64,000 nucleotides of DNA from Rhizobium sp. NLR16a. Its GTDB lineage: Bacteria > Pseudomonadota > Alphaproteobacteria > Rhizobiales > Rhizobiaceae. Below, piece by piece: positions 37,332-47,054 of this stretch. The notes below the pieces were generated by a model. The model saw only the letters and a program-made list of their open reading frames with translations, had not been told where the DNA came from and did no database searches. Position numbers and translations under genes: made by a program. Where the stretch lies: contig NZ_CP072865.1 of assembly GCF_017948245.1 (NCBI RefSeq), positions 583,501 to 647,500 of the forward strand, read 5' to 3'. Each line of letters begins with the position of its first letter. The stretch's first letter is position 1.

Positions 37332-38212
37332 GACTGTCCTCTCCGCAACATATTGCCCAAACGCTTGCGCGCTGCCATCAAGGCCACTTCGTTGACGGCA
37401 TCATCGCCGAACGGACCGCCGGCCACCGTGTTGCGGGCTTCGCTCCTCAGTTTCAAGAGCGATGTCGTTTCGGCAATGCCTCCCGCCACCAGGCTCTTGC
37501 CGAGCGCATGCAGCCCATCATAGCGGCGCGCCAGCTCCAATCCTGTGGCGATCATGATCCGTGGGCGCAGTGTTTTTGCCCTGTTCGTGCCCGTATAGCG
37601 GTTCGAGGCGTGAATGCGCTGAAAGGTCAGCGGCGTTTCGACAATGGCTCCGCGACCGAGATAGGCGGCTGCAAACTTGATGTAATTGTCGCTGAGCACG
37701 ACATCTTTCGCGACCGACATTGGCAGGATCTGGGACAGAAGATCGCGTCGGAAGCTCAAGCCGGAGGTCGGCACCGGAAGCGAGGGAAAGCCGCCCCTGC
37801 GCAGTGTGTCCCGTTTGTCGAACAGCGTCACCTGCAACTGCGCGGGAGGTAGGTCGCCTTCGTTGGTTGTCACACGGTCGAAGCACCAGTCGATCTCGTT
37901 GCGGTCATAGATCTCGGCGATGCGCGCGAGTTTGCCAGGCAGAAACGCATCATCGGCATCAAGGAGAAAGAGGATGCCGCCACTCGCGGCCGCAAAACCC
38001 GCATTGAAGCTTGAGGCCTGCCCGCCGTTTTCCTTCAATACGGATCGGATCTGCTCGCCGTAGGAAGCGAGGATCTCCCTGGAATCATCCGTGGAGCCAT
38101 CGTCGACGACAATCACCTCGTAGTCGGGACAGGTCTGCGACAGGACGCTGTCGATGCATGGGCGCAGGAACTGCCCATAATTGAAATTGTTGATCAGCAC
38201 CGAAAGTTTCAA
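37328..38212 (-). CDS. Family 2 glycosyltransferase
   Basis: 294 residues. The classic GT2 opening is LSVLINNFNYGQFLRPCIDS, then VIVVDDGSTDDS near 36 and FLLDADDAF near 80 (DxD equivalent). It lies in the same operon, overlapping the next gene by ATGA, with a 24-nt gap behind the preceding GT2. It adds one residue of the repeat unit; specificity is unknown. Confidence 0.87.
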   Translation of the reverse strand: MKLSVLINNFNYGQFLRPCIDSVLSQTCPDYEVIVVDDGSTDDSREILASYGEQIRSVLKENGGQASSFNAGFAAASGGILFLLDADDAFLPGKLARIAEIYDRNEIDWCFDRVTTNEGDLPPAQLQVTLFDKRDTLRRGGFPSLPVPTSGLSFRRDLLSQILPMSVAKDVVLSDNYIKFAAAYLGRGAIVETPLTFQRIHASNRYTGTNRAKTLRPRIMIATGLELARRYDGLHALGKSLVAGGIAETTSLLKLRSEARNTVAGGPFGDDAVNEVALMAARKRLGNMLRRGQS

Positions 38213-38236
38213 ATTACCGCCTCCTGGGCCAATCGA

Positions 38237-39175
38237 TTACCGCCCCAGCGGCGCGTACCGGCGAATGCCGGCACGATAGCCACGCATGTAGTAATATTTC
38301 CAAATCGCCCAGAAACGCTTCTTTGACCGCGGCAGGAGATAGAGGAGGGCAGCACGGAAAGCCCACTGTGCGCTTTCGATCCAGGTCGGCAATGGAACGC
38401 CGCTTATCCTCACGCCCTCCGGCACCTCATCAGGAAAGAGTGCCGGCATGCCGTAGCCAAGCCGCTCGCCGCGTTTCTGCACCCAATCCTCGGTCACGCT
38501 CGATGCCGGGATCCAGTGGTGAACCACGGCTTCGGCGCAACGATAGGATTTGGCTCCGCCCGCGGCCAGGCGGATGATGATTTCAGCGTCTTCACCCATT
38601 GCGAACATCTTTCCCGGAAGAGGGCCGATATCTTCTCGATAGCGTACGCTTGTCCCCAGCAGCTCTCGCCGAACGATTGTGTTCGGGCCCCAAACCTTTG
38701 TCGGATCGCACGGTCCGCTTTGCGTTTCATCGACGATCGCGAACGTCGATCCCATGGGAATCCAGTCGATAAAGCGGTCCTTCGGCTCCTCCTCCCAATC
38801 TGGAACGATTCTGCCGCCGAAGACGCCATAGCTCGGATGGGCTGCGGCACAGTCGACGATCGCTTTCAGCCAATTTGGTTCGGCGCGGATGTCGTCGTCG
38901 GTAAGGACAACGAGATCCCCCTTCACCCGATCCAAGGCCAGATTCAGCGCGCTGGATTTTCCCGGCTTGCGCTGCTGCAGGATGGTGATCGGAAGCTTCT
39001 CGCTATACGATTTCAGAAGGTCGAACGTATCGTCCTTGCTATTATTGTCGACAGCGATCAATTCCCATCGATCATGGGGAAGCTCCTGGCTCACCAATGA
39101 ATCCAGAGTATGGCGCAGCCGGCGGCTGGCGCCATTATAGGATGAAAAGAGCACGCTGGCGAAAAGATCCGACAT
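38237..39175 (-). CDS. Family 2 glycosyltransferase
   Basis: 312 residues. It starts ASVLFSSYNGASRRLRHTLD with AVDNNSKDDT near 43 and VLTDDDIRAEPNW near 92. A later WGPN and GEDAEIIIRLA region fits the GT2 acceptor half with the catalytic ED pair. It lies mid-operon, 81 nt after the preceding gene. Cytoplasmic-face glycosyl transfer is likely. The name of the sugar is not derivable. Confidence 0.87.
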   Translation of the reverse strand: MSDLFASVLFSSYNGASRRLRHTLDSLVSQELPHDRWELIAVDNNSKDDTFDLLKSYSEKLPITILQQRKPGKSSALNLALDRVKGDLVVLTDDDIRAEPNWLKAIVDCAAAHPSYGVFGGRIVPDWEEEPKDRFIDWIPMGSTFAIVDETQSGPCDPTKVWGPNTIVRRELLGTSVRYREDIGPLPGKMFAMGEDAEIIIRLAAGGAKSYRCAEAVVHHWIPASSVTEDWVQKRGERLGYGMPALFPDEVPEGVRISGVPLPTWIESAQWAFRAALLYLLPRSKKRFWAIWKYYYMRGYRAGIRRYAPLGR

Positions 39176-39256
39176 CAGTTACCAACCCTCTTGGTGAAGT
39201 CGAAAGAGAAAAGCCTCATGATTTGACTACCTATGCCTATTGGACGGATCGTTTTG

Positions 39257-40078
39257 CTATGCGGGATTCGACCGCGTCCCGCCGAAGAATTCGCGCCGAT
39301 AACCGCCGCCGAGAACCCTCAGCTTGCGAAAATTGCGCAACAACCGTCGCGGCTTCAGAAGTACGCCACGATTGAGAAAATACTGCCGCATCAGGCTCGG
39401 CGCGCGGCTGTGCGATCCGCCATGGGCGACCCGGTAGACTGCTCCCCGGAAAGGCAGTTTGGTCAAGGGCGCTCCGCGCTGGGCAAGAATGTCCGCAATG
39501 CGGACGTGGCTGCCCAGCATCGACTTGATCCAGTCGAGAGAGGCGTCTTCAAACCGCTGCGGCAGTTCATATAGATCGGCGCGAATGATCAGCGAGGTGC
39601 CGCAGAGATGGCTGAAGTCGTCATGGCCGAGCAGAAAATTGCCGCCGTCGTCCCAAATGTAACCGTTGTCGATCGTCCATCCGTTGGCATCCCGGTTTTC
39701 CGATACATATTGCACGATCCGGGAGCTGACGAAATCGTCGTCATCGACAATCATGAAAAAGCGGCTGTCGGCCGCGGCCAGCATGCCGCTCAGAACGCGC
39801 CGGCCTTTGTCGGCGCGGAAGGCATCGAGGAAGTCTTCCTTGCTGCCCTTTCCGAGTTCGTGCATGTCGTTCGGCGGAAACGTCACACGAACGGCGGAAA
39901 ATTTTTCCGGCAGATCAGGCAGGTCGGCGCCTTCGTTGGCTACGATGATGCCGCGCCAATCTCCATTGGTCTGATTGGAAATGGAGGCCACGGTCTGGCT
40001 GAGATTTGCCTTCAGCTTGCTCCAATCGCGCGCGTTGTCCTGATGTCGGACCGGGATGATGAAGGTGACAAGTGGCAT
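39257..40078 (-). CDS. GT-A glycosyltransferase, family 2-like
   Basis: 273 residues from ATG 40078; the longer frame from 40156 adds 26 residues of Arg/Gly-rich sequence. It begins PLVTFIIPVRHQDNARDW, has MIVDDDDFVSSRIV near 105, and HLCGTSLIIRADLYE near 160. The overall layout is GT2, but the first motif is longer than usual (a stretch with VRVTFPPNDMHE replaces the DDGS loop), so donor use may differ. Starts 11 nt downstream of the pyruvyl-transferase gene. Confidence 0.78.
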   Translation of the reverse strand: MPLVTFIIPVRHQDNARDWSKLKANLSQTVASISNQTNGDWRGIIVANEGADLPDLPEKFSAVRVTFPPNDMHELGKGSKEDFLDAFRADKGRRVLSGMLAAADSRFFMIVDDDDFVSSRIVQYVSENRDANGWTIDNGYIWDDGGNFLLGHDDFSHLCGTSLIIRADLYELPQRFEDASLDWIKSMLGSHVRIADILAQRGAPLTKLPFRGAVYRVAHGGSHSRAPSLMRQYFLNRGVLLKPRRLLRNFRKLRVLGGGYRREFFGGTRSNPA

Positions 40079-40089
40079 CGAATTCCCCC

Positions 40090-41121
40090 TTAAGCCCGCA
40101 GGCCCACAGCTTCTTTCTCCGCGACGCGTCCGTTGGCAGCCTGCTGACGCGCCCACTCGATTCCGTCTTCGAGCGATGTCGCTTTGTAGGAAAGGTCGGT
40201 ACCGCCGGAGAAAGCATTCATGAAGCGGCGGATCTTTCCATAGCTGTTGTCCAGCACCGCATGCGGACGGCCGAGCAGCAGCGAGCAGATATGGACGTGC
40301 AAGCGATCGGTCACGATCGCGCGGGCGCGCGAAATCTGACTGATGCCACGCTCGAAGCGGTTATGAGCCGCAGCGTCCAGCCTGCGCAAGGCAACTTCGC
40401 TCGGCTTCAATGCGAGATAAGCCGAGGCTACGCCCAACTTCTTGGCGATGTCCACCTTCCGCTTCGATTCTGTAATCCAGTCTTCCACAGGAATATCGGA
40501 AGGAATCTTGCGATCACCGCCGCCGACGCGTTCCGCATCCTCGCGCAACATGGCGAGGACGGGAATCTGCGTCGCCCTTTCCGGCAGCGGGCCGATGGCA
40601 AAGGCCATGTCCGGGCACAGCCGCACGGTGCAGTCGAAGTGCTTCTCGGAAAACTCCTTCGATTCTTCGTCGCGCACCAGCAGTACGAAATTCTTGTGGC
40701 GTCCGATGGCCTTTTTGGACTGCTCGATGCGCTCGGGCGAGCTGTAGTGGATCGACTGCGGGAACTGGATGATCTGCCGATCCGGGAAGCGTTCCATGAT
40801 CATTTCACGGAAGTCCTGGTGGGCGACCCAGATATCGCCGAAATTGCCGCCGCCGTGAATGAAGATCGGGCCGGTCGGCACACGCCGTTTCAGCTCGTCG
40901 GCGGAGAAGTCGTGAAGCCTGGAGACATAGTCCGGGCGCTTTCCGAAGCGATCCCTGAGATAGGCCATCTCTCCCAGCCAGATCGCCGAGTCGCCGCAAT
41001 TGCGGATGTCGGGAAAGTCGAGAATCGCAAGCGGTTCATCGCGCGAGACATAGTCCTTCAGGCAATCATGGATCATGCCGTTGAGTTTTGCGATCAGCTC
41101 CGATCTGGATTGGCTGGTCAT
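40090..41121 (-). CDS. Polysaccharide pyruvyl transferase family protein
   Basis: 343 residues from ATG 41121 (GAGAGG upstream). The family hallmarks are NCGDSAIWLGE near 45, FIHGGGNFGDIW near 93, and IQFPQSIHY near 125. In the C-terminal half, ARAIVTDRLHVHICSLLL and VLDNSYGKI fit the PEP/acceptor site. These enzymes put a 4,6- or 3,4-ketal pyruvate on a sugar of the repeat unit. A second family member is encoded at 42786-43700, so two sugars may be ketalated, or one protein acts differently. Confidence 0.85.
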   Translation of the reverse strand: MTSQSRSELIAKLNGMIHDCLKDYVSRDEPLAILDFPDIRNCGDSAIWLGEMAYLRDRFGKRPDYVSRLHDFSADELKRRVPTGPIFIHGGGNFGDIWVAHQDFREMIMERFPDRQIIQFPQSIHYSSPERIEQSKKAIGRHKNFVLLVRDEESKEFSEKHFDCTVRLCPDMAFAIGPLPERATQIPVLAMLREDAERVGGGDRKIPSDIPVEDWITESKRKVDIAKKLGVASAYLALKPSEVALRRLDAAAHNRFERGISQISRARAIVTDRLHVHICSLLLGRPHAVLDNSYGKIRRFMNAFSGGTDLSYKATSLEDGIEWARQQAANGRVAEKEAVGLRA

Positions 41122-41152
41122 TCTGCCTCTCTTGTTGATGTTCGTTTTAACT

Positions 41153-42712
41153 TCAGGCCGATTTGGGTACGGCAATACGTTTTGCTTTTGACAGGAACTT
41201 GACAGCGATACGCTGAACTTCAGTTTCCGGGCCGTTGGGCCTTTTCATCGCAACCCAGAGAACAAAGCTCGACCCGGCGTAGATGATGCCGCCCGTGATG
41301 ACGAGCAATGCGAGATAGAGCGCCAAGTGCAGCTTGTCTGTAGGCATGCTCAGAATGTGCGACAATCCCCAGACGCCGGCGGCCATCAAGGCGACGCTGG
41401 CAAGCGCGCGGAAATTGGCTGCGAGCTGCTGCAAGAACGGCAGATTGATCAAGCGCTTGACGAGAAGCATGTTGACCACGGTGGAAATCACGCCAGTCAA
41501 CACGCGGGCATAAACGACGCCCGGAAGCCCGGCCATCATGAGGCCGGCGATGATGATGGGAATGCGGACCACCAGCATCTGCGTGTCGCGGATGAACAGC
41601 ATCTTCGTATGGCCCTTCGCCATGCCGAGCGGCTGGACGAGCGAGCCGAGTGTCTGCAGGGCAAACACCGATGCGAGCGCCTGGACGATGAAGATGGCGG
41701 GAATCCACTTCTCTCCCAAGGCAAGCCGCATCATTGGCTCGGCCACCACGGCCATGCCGATGCCCGCCGGAAGCGCCACGGCGGCCAGCAGCGCCTGGGC
41801 GCGCTGATAGGCTGCGACCAGCCGGACCGGATCGTTGCGGACCTTGGAGAAGCCTGGGTAGATCGTCTGGTTCAACGGCGCCGTGGCCTCGCGCGTCGGC
41901 AGCGTCGAAAGGGTGTTGCCGACCGTGTAGTGGCCGAGCTGCGTGGCGCCGAGCAGCTTTCCGATCAGCAGATATTCGATCCGCCAGTTCAGCGTGTTGA
42001 CGATCTGTCCGGCCGTGAGCCACACCGAGAACGAAAACAATTCGCGTGCATGCCGAAAGGTGATGCGCGGCCAGAACGGCAGGACGGTATAGGAAACGAT
42101 GATATTGGTCACCTGATAGGCGAGGGTGCCGATCACGAGAGCCCAGTAACTCTGATAGATGGCCGCAATCGCCACCGTCACGATGAAGCCGACCAGCTTT
42201 TGCGAGACGTTGAGGACGAATTCCTGCCAGAAGATCAGATCGCGCTGGAGCATGACACGGCGCGGATTGGCAAGACCGCTCAAGAGCAGGCTGAAACTCA
42301 AGGCGAGCATGACGCTCGTCAGCCGCGGCTCGTTGTAAAACTCGGCGATCGGATAGGATGCGGCGGCAAACAGCAGCGCCAATATCGCGCTTCTCGTCAC
42401 GCTCAGGGTCCAGACCGCGCTGAAGTGCGTTTCGCTGGGCGACTCGTGGCGGATAAGCGCCTGATTGAGCGAGAGTTCGGTGACCGAACTCAGAATGACC
42501 TGGATCGTCGTTGCAATGGCGACGAGACCGAAATCAGCCGGCACCAGATACCAGGCGAGCACGAAGGTGCTGAGCGCCGAGAGCCCGTTGACGATGGCGC
42601 GGGACAAACTCAGCCACATGCTGCCCTGAATCAGCCGGTCGGTAACACTGCTCATGGGCGAACGGCTCCTGAGGTCGATGACGTTGACCATTTCAGCGGG
42701 CTGCGGGTCCAT
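41153..42712 (-). CDS. Wzx-type lipid-linked oligosaccharide flippase (MATE/MOP superfamily)
   Basis: 519 residues with about 12-14 membrane spans. It resembles the polysaccharide_synt/WzxC group (ExoT or PssL in rhizobia): LSRAIVNGLSALSTFVLAWY, PADFGLVAIA and TQLGHYTVGNTLSTLP. ATG 42655 would remove 19 polar residues and may be the true start. It moves undecaprenyl-PP repeats to the periplasm for the Wzy-like polymerase. The lone Wzx of the window marks this as a Wzx/Wzy pathway. Confidence 0.88.
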   Translation of the reverse strand: MDPQPAEMVNVIDLRSRSPMSSVTDRLIQGSMWLSLSRAIVNGLSALSTFVLAWYLVPADFGLVAIATTIQVILSSVTELSLNQALIRHESPSETHFSAVWTLSVTRSAILALLFAAASYPIAEFYNEPRLTSVMLALSFSLLLSGLANPRRVMLQRDLIFWQEFVLNVSQKLVGFIVTVAIAAIYQSYWALVIGTLAYQVTNIIVSYTVLPFWPRITFRHARELFSFSVWLTAGQIVNTLNWRIEYLLIGKLLGATQLGHYTVGNTLSTLPTREATAPLNQTIYPGFSKVRNDPVRLVAAYQRAQALLAAVALPAGIGMAVVAEPMMRLALGEKWIPAIFIVQALASVFALQTLGSLVQPLGMAKGHTKMLFIRDTQMLVVRIPIIIAGLMMAGLPGVVYARVLTGVISTVVNMLLVKRLINLPFLQQLAANFRALASVALMAAGVWGLSHILSMPTDKLHLALYLALLVITGGIIYAGSSFVLWVAMKRPNGPETEVQRIAVKFLSKAKRIAVPKSA

Positions 42713-42785
42713 CCGGAGTACTTCTTGCCCTTGCGGGAGCGGTGAATATTGGCGGAATTAGAAAGCATCATGCCTTATTGCCTCG

Positions 42786-43700
42786 TCACGGGGTCTGCGA
42801 CATCAAAGGGCGCTGGCCGTTGGAAAAATCCTGCTTCAGCCGATCCAGCTCGACCAGCATTTTCTCGTGCGCTCTTCCGATAGCCTCGTCGGAGCTGAGC
42901 TGTCCGGGCTTCTCAGCCACCCGCTGCAGCGTCTTGACGGTCGAGCCGAACACATAGTTGCCGGTCAGCTGCCGGATGCGGCGGTGACGGAACGTGATGT
43001 TCTTCAACAGATATGTGTTCTTCCGCACCAAAGATGCGCCTGCCTCGACGAGGTTGGAAGGGCCGATGGGATCGAAGTCGATCTCCAGATCGAGCGCACT
43101 CGCCCAATCATACCACTTGGCGCGATTGCTTGGTGCGATCGGCCGGATCGCCCGCCACGGAACGCGCAGCGCATCCGATATGATGCAGCCATGCATCGCC
43201 TCGGAGACGACCTTATGCGATGCGCTGATTTCGGTCAGAACCTTTTCCACCGACCAGCGGGGATCGATGTAATGGATGCCGGCGAGCTCACAGACCTTGT
43301 CCCAGCTGCCGTACATGGCGCTTTCGTAGTGCGGCATAAAGGAGACGGGGTAGCGCTTCTCAACGCTCTTTGCATCCCAGCAACTGCGCGTGAGGATGCC
43401 CGAATCGCCGATGGCGTAGCTCGGATCGATGCCGAGGGCCTCGGCAGTCTTCTTTCCGCGCACGAAGTAGAAGGTCCAGGTGCCGTCGACCTTCGGCGCG
43501 TTGGTGTAGCCGCCATAGCCCGAGCCGAAGACGATCTTCTGTAGGTCCGGGTCGAAATTGTCGTAGAGGATCGAACCGATGCCGAGAAAGAGTCGGCTCT
43601 CATCGTCATTGAAGAAGCCGGGCAGCAGACGTTCCCAGAGCCAATGGTTCAGTTCGTCGCCGAAATTCTCGTGTTTCCCGCGATAGGCAAACATCTTCAT
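42786..43700 (-). CDS. Polysaccharide pyruvyl transferase family protein, ExoV-like
   Basis: 304 residues. It starts [21 protein letters not shown], the ExoV-like N-terminus, with FLGIGSILY near 40, [17 protein letters not shown] near 170, and [12 protein letters not shown]. ExoV adds pyruvate to succinoglycan in Sinorhizobium. ATG 43700 overlaps the preceding acetyltransferase stop by 4 nt. The earlier in-frame start at 43880 lies inside that gene. Likely ketal transfer from PEP to the repeat unit. Confidence 0.85.
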   Translation of the reverse strand: MKMFAYRGKHENFGDELNHWLWERLLPGFFNDDESRLFLGIGSILYDNFDPDLQKIVFGSGYGGYTNAPKVDGTWTFYFVRGKKTAEALGIDPSYAIGDSGILTRSCWDAKSVEKRYPVSFMPHYESAMYGSWDKVCELAGIHYIDPRWSVEKVLTEISASHKVVSEAMHGCIISDALRVPWRAIRPIAPSNRAKWYDWASALDLEIDFDPIGPSNLVEAGASLVRKNTYLLKNITFRHRRIRQLTGNYVFGSTVKTLQRVAEKPGQLSSDEAIGRAHEKMLVELDRLKQDFSNGQRPLMSQTP

Positions 43701-44203
43701 CGTGCTTCTCCAGTCGGCAAGTGCGTCACGATCTGCGTGACCGTTTCGTCCTCGCGGGCCATGCGTCCGTAACGCGAAATGATCTTGATGTCGCTGCGGA
43801 TTATCTTGGCCGGGTTGCCGGCCACGAGCGAGCGCGGCGGCACGCTCTTGGTCACCACCGAGCCGGAGCCGATGACACATTCGTCGCCGATCTCGACGCC
43901 GGGCAGGATGATGCTGCGGGCGCCGATGAAGCAGCGTTTGCCGATCCTCGTGTGAAGGTAAAGCCCGCGCGTGAGGTCGTGGGTCAGGATGGCGGCTTCA
44001 AAGGCGACGTAGGTTTCGGCGCCGATGTGCAGTCCCTTCGGATTGGTCTTGTCGAAGCGCACGCTGAGTGAAAAGCTGGCAGTCGGATCGATGTCCATAC
44101 CCCAGAATTTCGTGTAATAGAGCCACTTGGCCTTAACGATCCCGTTCCGCAGCGGCCGAAATACGTTCAGTCCCCATTTCGGCTTCTTTCCTGTCTGCAC
44201 CAT
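43697..44203 (-). CDS. Hexapeptide-repeat O-acetyltransferase (WcaF/LbH type)
   Basis: 168 residues. Left-handed beta-helix hexad repeats run from about 70 to 145: [18 protein letters not shown], then [20 protein letters not shown] and [14 protein letters not shown], the WcaF/Maa-type end. It uses acetyl-CoA in the cytoplasm. ATG 44203 shares one base with the stop of the GT4 gene (TGATG). It is the third type of acylating enzyme in the region, after OafA and ExoZ-like proteins. Confidence 0.86.
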   Translation of the reverse strand: MVQTGKKPKWGLNVFRPLRNGIVKAKWLYYTKFWGMDIDPTASFSLSVRFDKTNPKGLHIGAETYVAFEAAILTHDLTRGLYLHTRIGKRCFIGARSIILPGVEIGDECVIGSGSVVTKSVPPRSLVAGNPAKIIRSDIKIISRYGRMAREDETVTQIVTHLPTGEAR

Positions 44204-45354
44204 CAAGTCCGACCCCGGCTGGAAAATTCGTCTAGAACGGAACTGTAGTAGTCCTCTAGCATCCCCGTTTGACGACATATGTCGAAGCGCTCGGCCACCA
44301 GAAGCGGTGCTCGCGCGCTGAAGGCTGTCCACAGGGCCTGATCGTTGAGCAGCCTTCCGACCGCTTCCGCCATGCCCGCGACATCCCGCTCCTCCACGAG
44401 ATAACCAGTTTTCCCCTCTTCGATCGCTTCGCCCACGCCCCCCGAGCGGAATGCGACGACCGGAGTACCGACGGCTTCGGCTTCCAGATTGGCGAGGCCG
44501 AAGGCTTCCGCATGACCATTGTCGAGCGTCACGCTGCCATGAAGATAGAGTTCCGCACTGGCGAGCAGATCCCTTATCTCAGTCTGAGACAGATTTTCAT
44601 GGATCGTGACGCTTGGCAAGGAACGGCGCGCCAAGGCCTCGATTTCCTCCTTCAATGGTCCCTGTCCGACCATGACGAATTCAACCGGGGTACCGGCGGC
44701 CGCCACGCGTGAAAGCGCGTCGATCATGAAGCGGTGGCCCTTATAGTCGACGAAACGGGCGATGGAAACCACCAATCCCTTTTTTCGGGGGCGCGGCTCC
44801 ATTTTGAAGAGATCGAGATCAATGCCGATGTGATGGCGAAAGACGCGGTCGGCGCGGAAGCCGAGCGCCAGCAGCCGCTCTCGGATGAAATCGGAAACGG
44901 CTATGTTCCAGCTGTTCCAGCCTGCCATCTCGCTCCGGCCCTTGGCGAAGAAACGCACCTGATTGAAGCCGCCCGGCTTTTTCGGATCGCCGCGATAGGT
45001 GGCGTCGAAGCCGTGAAATGTCGTGACCAGTGGCTTGCCGGCGGCCCGCGCCAGGGGACCGATGACATAGCCGTTCTTGCCGAAATGGGCATGGACAAGA
45101 TCGGCTTGGCTGATCGCGGGAAACAGGAAGGGCAGCCCGATCTGCGGGATTTTCAGAAGCAGCTCACCGGCCCGCGCGACCGGAGACCGGCGGATGTCAT
45201 GAACCGGGACAGTGGATTTTTTCGTATGGGCGGAAGAGATTCGCGAACCGGCAAGAATTTCAGCTTCGAAGGAGCGAAACGCCACTGCCTGGTTGAGAAC
45301 AAATGCCTGGCTGGCAGGCAGAAATTTTTCCACGTAAATAACGGCTTTTCTCAT
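44203..45354 (-). CDS. Family 4 glycosyltransferase
   Basis: 383 residues, GT-B fold. The N-terminal half has AHFGKNGYVIGPLAR and TFHGFDATY. The C-terminal half has VSIARFVDYKGHRFMIDALSRV, VMVGQGPLKEE and EAFGLANLEAEAVGTPVVAF, with the E-x7-E motif. It transfers a sugar from an NDP donor with retention. Second gene of the operon, 31 nt after the GH10 gene. Confidence 0.88.
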   Translation of the reverse strand: MRKAVIYVEKFLPASQAFVLNQAVAFRSFEAEILAGSRISSAHTKKSTVPVHDIRRSPVARAGELLLKIPQIGLPFLFPAISQADLVHAHFGKNGYVIGPLARAAGKPLVTTFHGFDATYRGDPKKPGGFNQVRFFAKGRSEMAGWNSWNIAVSDFIRERLLALGFRADRVFRHHIGIDLDLFKMEPRPRKKGLVVSIARFVDYKGHRFMIDALSRVAAAGTPVEFVMVGQGPLKEEIEALARRSLPSVTIHENLSQTEIRDLLASAELYLHGSVTLDNGHAEAFGLANLEAEAVGTPVVAFRSGGVGEAIEEGKTGYLVEERDVAGMAEAVGRLLNDQALWTAFSARAPLLVAERFDICRQTGMLEDYYSSVLDEFSSRGRT

Positions 45355-45385
45355 GAATCTGTTCGCGTCTCCACTGTCTTGGCGA

Positions 45386-46471
45386 TCACATTGCCTCTAT
45401 TGCCCGCTTGATGCCGTCAATCGAACTTCTCGGATCGTTGTTTTCGTCGTAAAGATTAACGCGCTTCGTGCATGTCGCGCCGGGTTTGGTGTCCTTCTCG
45501 TCAAGCCCGCCATATTTCTCCGACATGCCCCAAACGGTGGCGCCTTTCAAGTCACCACGCTCGGCTGCGATGGTGATCACGTCACCGAAAATCTCAGCAT
45601 AGGAGACCGGCGTGGAGCTCGTCTCCCGGCTGAGGAAGTGGCAGGACGCATCGAGTTCGGTGATAAAGACCCCAACACCCATATCCTTCAGCGTTGCACA
45701 GAATCGGCCCATTCCCTCCGGATCAATCCGATCAAGACCGGGGCGGAAATGCGATTGCAGCCCGACGGCGCCGATCGGCGTCTTTCTGGCGACGAGATCC
45801 TCGACAATCTTCAGGATGCGTGCACGCTTCTGTTCGAACACGCCGGATTTTTTCTCCAGGTGCGTCTCGTTGAGAACCAGCACCGCGTCGGGATTGGCCT
45901 CGTGTGCCATGTCGAAGCTCATGCGGATATAGTCGTCGCCAAGAAGGCGTCGGAAAATACAGTCCCGCAGATCCGGCGCATCATATTCCAAAGGTTCGTT
46001 CACCACATCCCACGCATCGATCGACCGCTTATAGCGAGCGACAACCTGTTTTATATGACGGTTCATCGCCTCCCGAATGGTCTCAGCGTCGGTGATGGCG
46101 GACACCCAGTCGGGCGTGCGATACCAGACGAGCGTGTGTCCATAAACCCTCATGTTGTTTTTGCGTGCAAACGCAACGATTTGATCGGCGGGCCCGAAGG
46201 AAAAGACGCCTGGCCGCCTTTCCGTTGCATTCCACTTCAGCGCATTTCGCGGCGTTATCGAATTGACGTTGTCGATGTATATCTGAGACGCAATCGGATT
46301 GCCGACATCCTCCGGATCGATCGCCGAACCGAATCGAAACGATTTTCTGTCGGCAAGGGCGCGCAGCCCCGCGGACGGCGGCACCTGCGCCAAAGCCTGA
46401 CCCTCGCGCGCATATAACAGGGCGAGCGGAATGGAGGCGAGGAAACGTCTTCTATTCACTCTTTCTCTCAC
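45386..46471 (-). CDS. Secreted GH10 glycanase (endo-beta-1,4-xylanase family)
   Basis: 361 residues with an N-terminal twin-Arg-like signal (NRRRFLASIPLALLYA). Family 10 landmarks: HTLVWYRTPDWV near 112, acid/base E159 in WDVVNEPLEY, GAVGLQSHF near 236, and nucleophile E272 in VFITELDASCHF. The C-terminal WGMSEKY segment follows. As first gene of an exopolysaccharide operon, it more likely trims or depolymerises the polymer made here than plant xylan, much as ExoK does for succinoglycan. That role is inference; the fold and residues are clear. Confidence 0.88.
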   Translation of the reverse strand: MRERVNRRRFLASIPLALLYAREGQALAQVPPSAGLRALADRKSFRFGSAIDPEDVGNPIASQIYIDNVNSITPRNALKWNATERRPGVFSFGPADQIVAFARKNNMRVYGHTLVWYRTPDWVSAITDAETIREAMNRHIKQVVARYKRSIDAWDVVNEPLEYDAPDLRDCIFRRLLGDDYIRMSFDMAHEANPDAVLVLNETHLEKKSGVFEQKRARILKIVEDLVARKTPIGAVGLQSHFRPGLDRIDPEGMGRFCATLKDMGVGVFITELDASCHFLSRETSSTPVSYAEIFGDVITIAAERGDLKGATVWGMSEKYGGLDEKDTKPGATCTKRVNLYDENNDPRSSIDGIKRAIEAM

Positions 46472-46661
46472 TGTTGGCTGTGTTTAACGTCTGCGGCGGA
46501 ATCAACGGGTCAAGCTTGCGGACTGCGATCCATCGCCGTCGATCTTAATTAGGATATCGGTACAACTTTCGATGTCTTTTCAGCGATGTGGATAACGACG
46601 GTAATTTCCAGATTCTTCTGCATGATCCAAGATATCAAACCGCTGCGGGAGGAAGCTCGCT

Positions 46662-47036
46662 ATGAAAGATTGGTTTAATTACCTGATGAGCTATTTTTGT
46701 ATGGCATTTCAAAATGCCGCTTTTTTTATGGCGCCTGTTCGCAGCGGCGTATCCCTTCTTGATGATCGGCAGTTCGCGACGTTTGCTCTCGGGGTAGTCG
46801 GCATCATTCTCCTCCTGTTCGGCGCGCTCGTCAGAACCTCGTTGCGATTGCGTCGATCGGCACGCGTCATCCGCTCGCTCAACGACGAACTTGCGCAGGC
46901 TACTCAGGACCTCAATGTGGAGCGTCTCTGGCGTCTGGCCGGCGGTGAAGGGGCCGAACGGCCAGGTTCAGTCAGCTTGATGGAGCTTTACAGGATCCTG
47001 TCCAGATATCACGGTGATGCAAGTCGCATCGTCTGA
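46662..47036 (+). CDS. Small membrane protein, unknown
   Basis: 124 residues from ATG 46662, with GGGAGGA upstream. One membrane segment at about 40-62 (FALGVVGIILLLFGALV) is followed by a basic region and a helical cytoplasmic tail containing RSLNDELAQATQDLNVERLW. No family recognised. It diverges from the EPS operon and could share regulation with it. Confidence 0.68.
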   Translation: MKDWFNYLMSYFCMAFQNAAFFMAPVRSGVSLLDDRQFATFALGVVGIILLLFGALVRTSLRLRRSARVIRSLNDELAQATQDLNVERLWRLAGGEGAERPGSVSLMELYRILSRYHGDASRIV

Positions 47037-47054
47037 AGTGCGCCGCACGCGGCT

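Noticed and set aside
41327..42745. 472-residue open frame on the plus strand
   Set aside because: Shadow of the Wzx flippase gene. It is rich in His, Arg and Gln and lacks a hydrophobic core.
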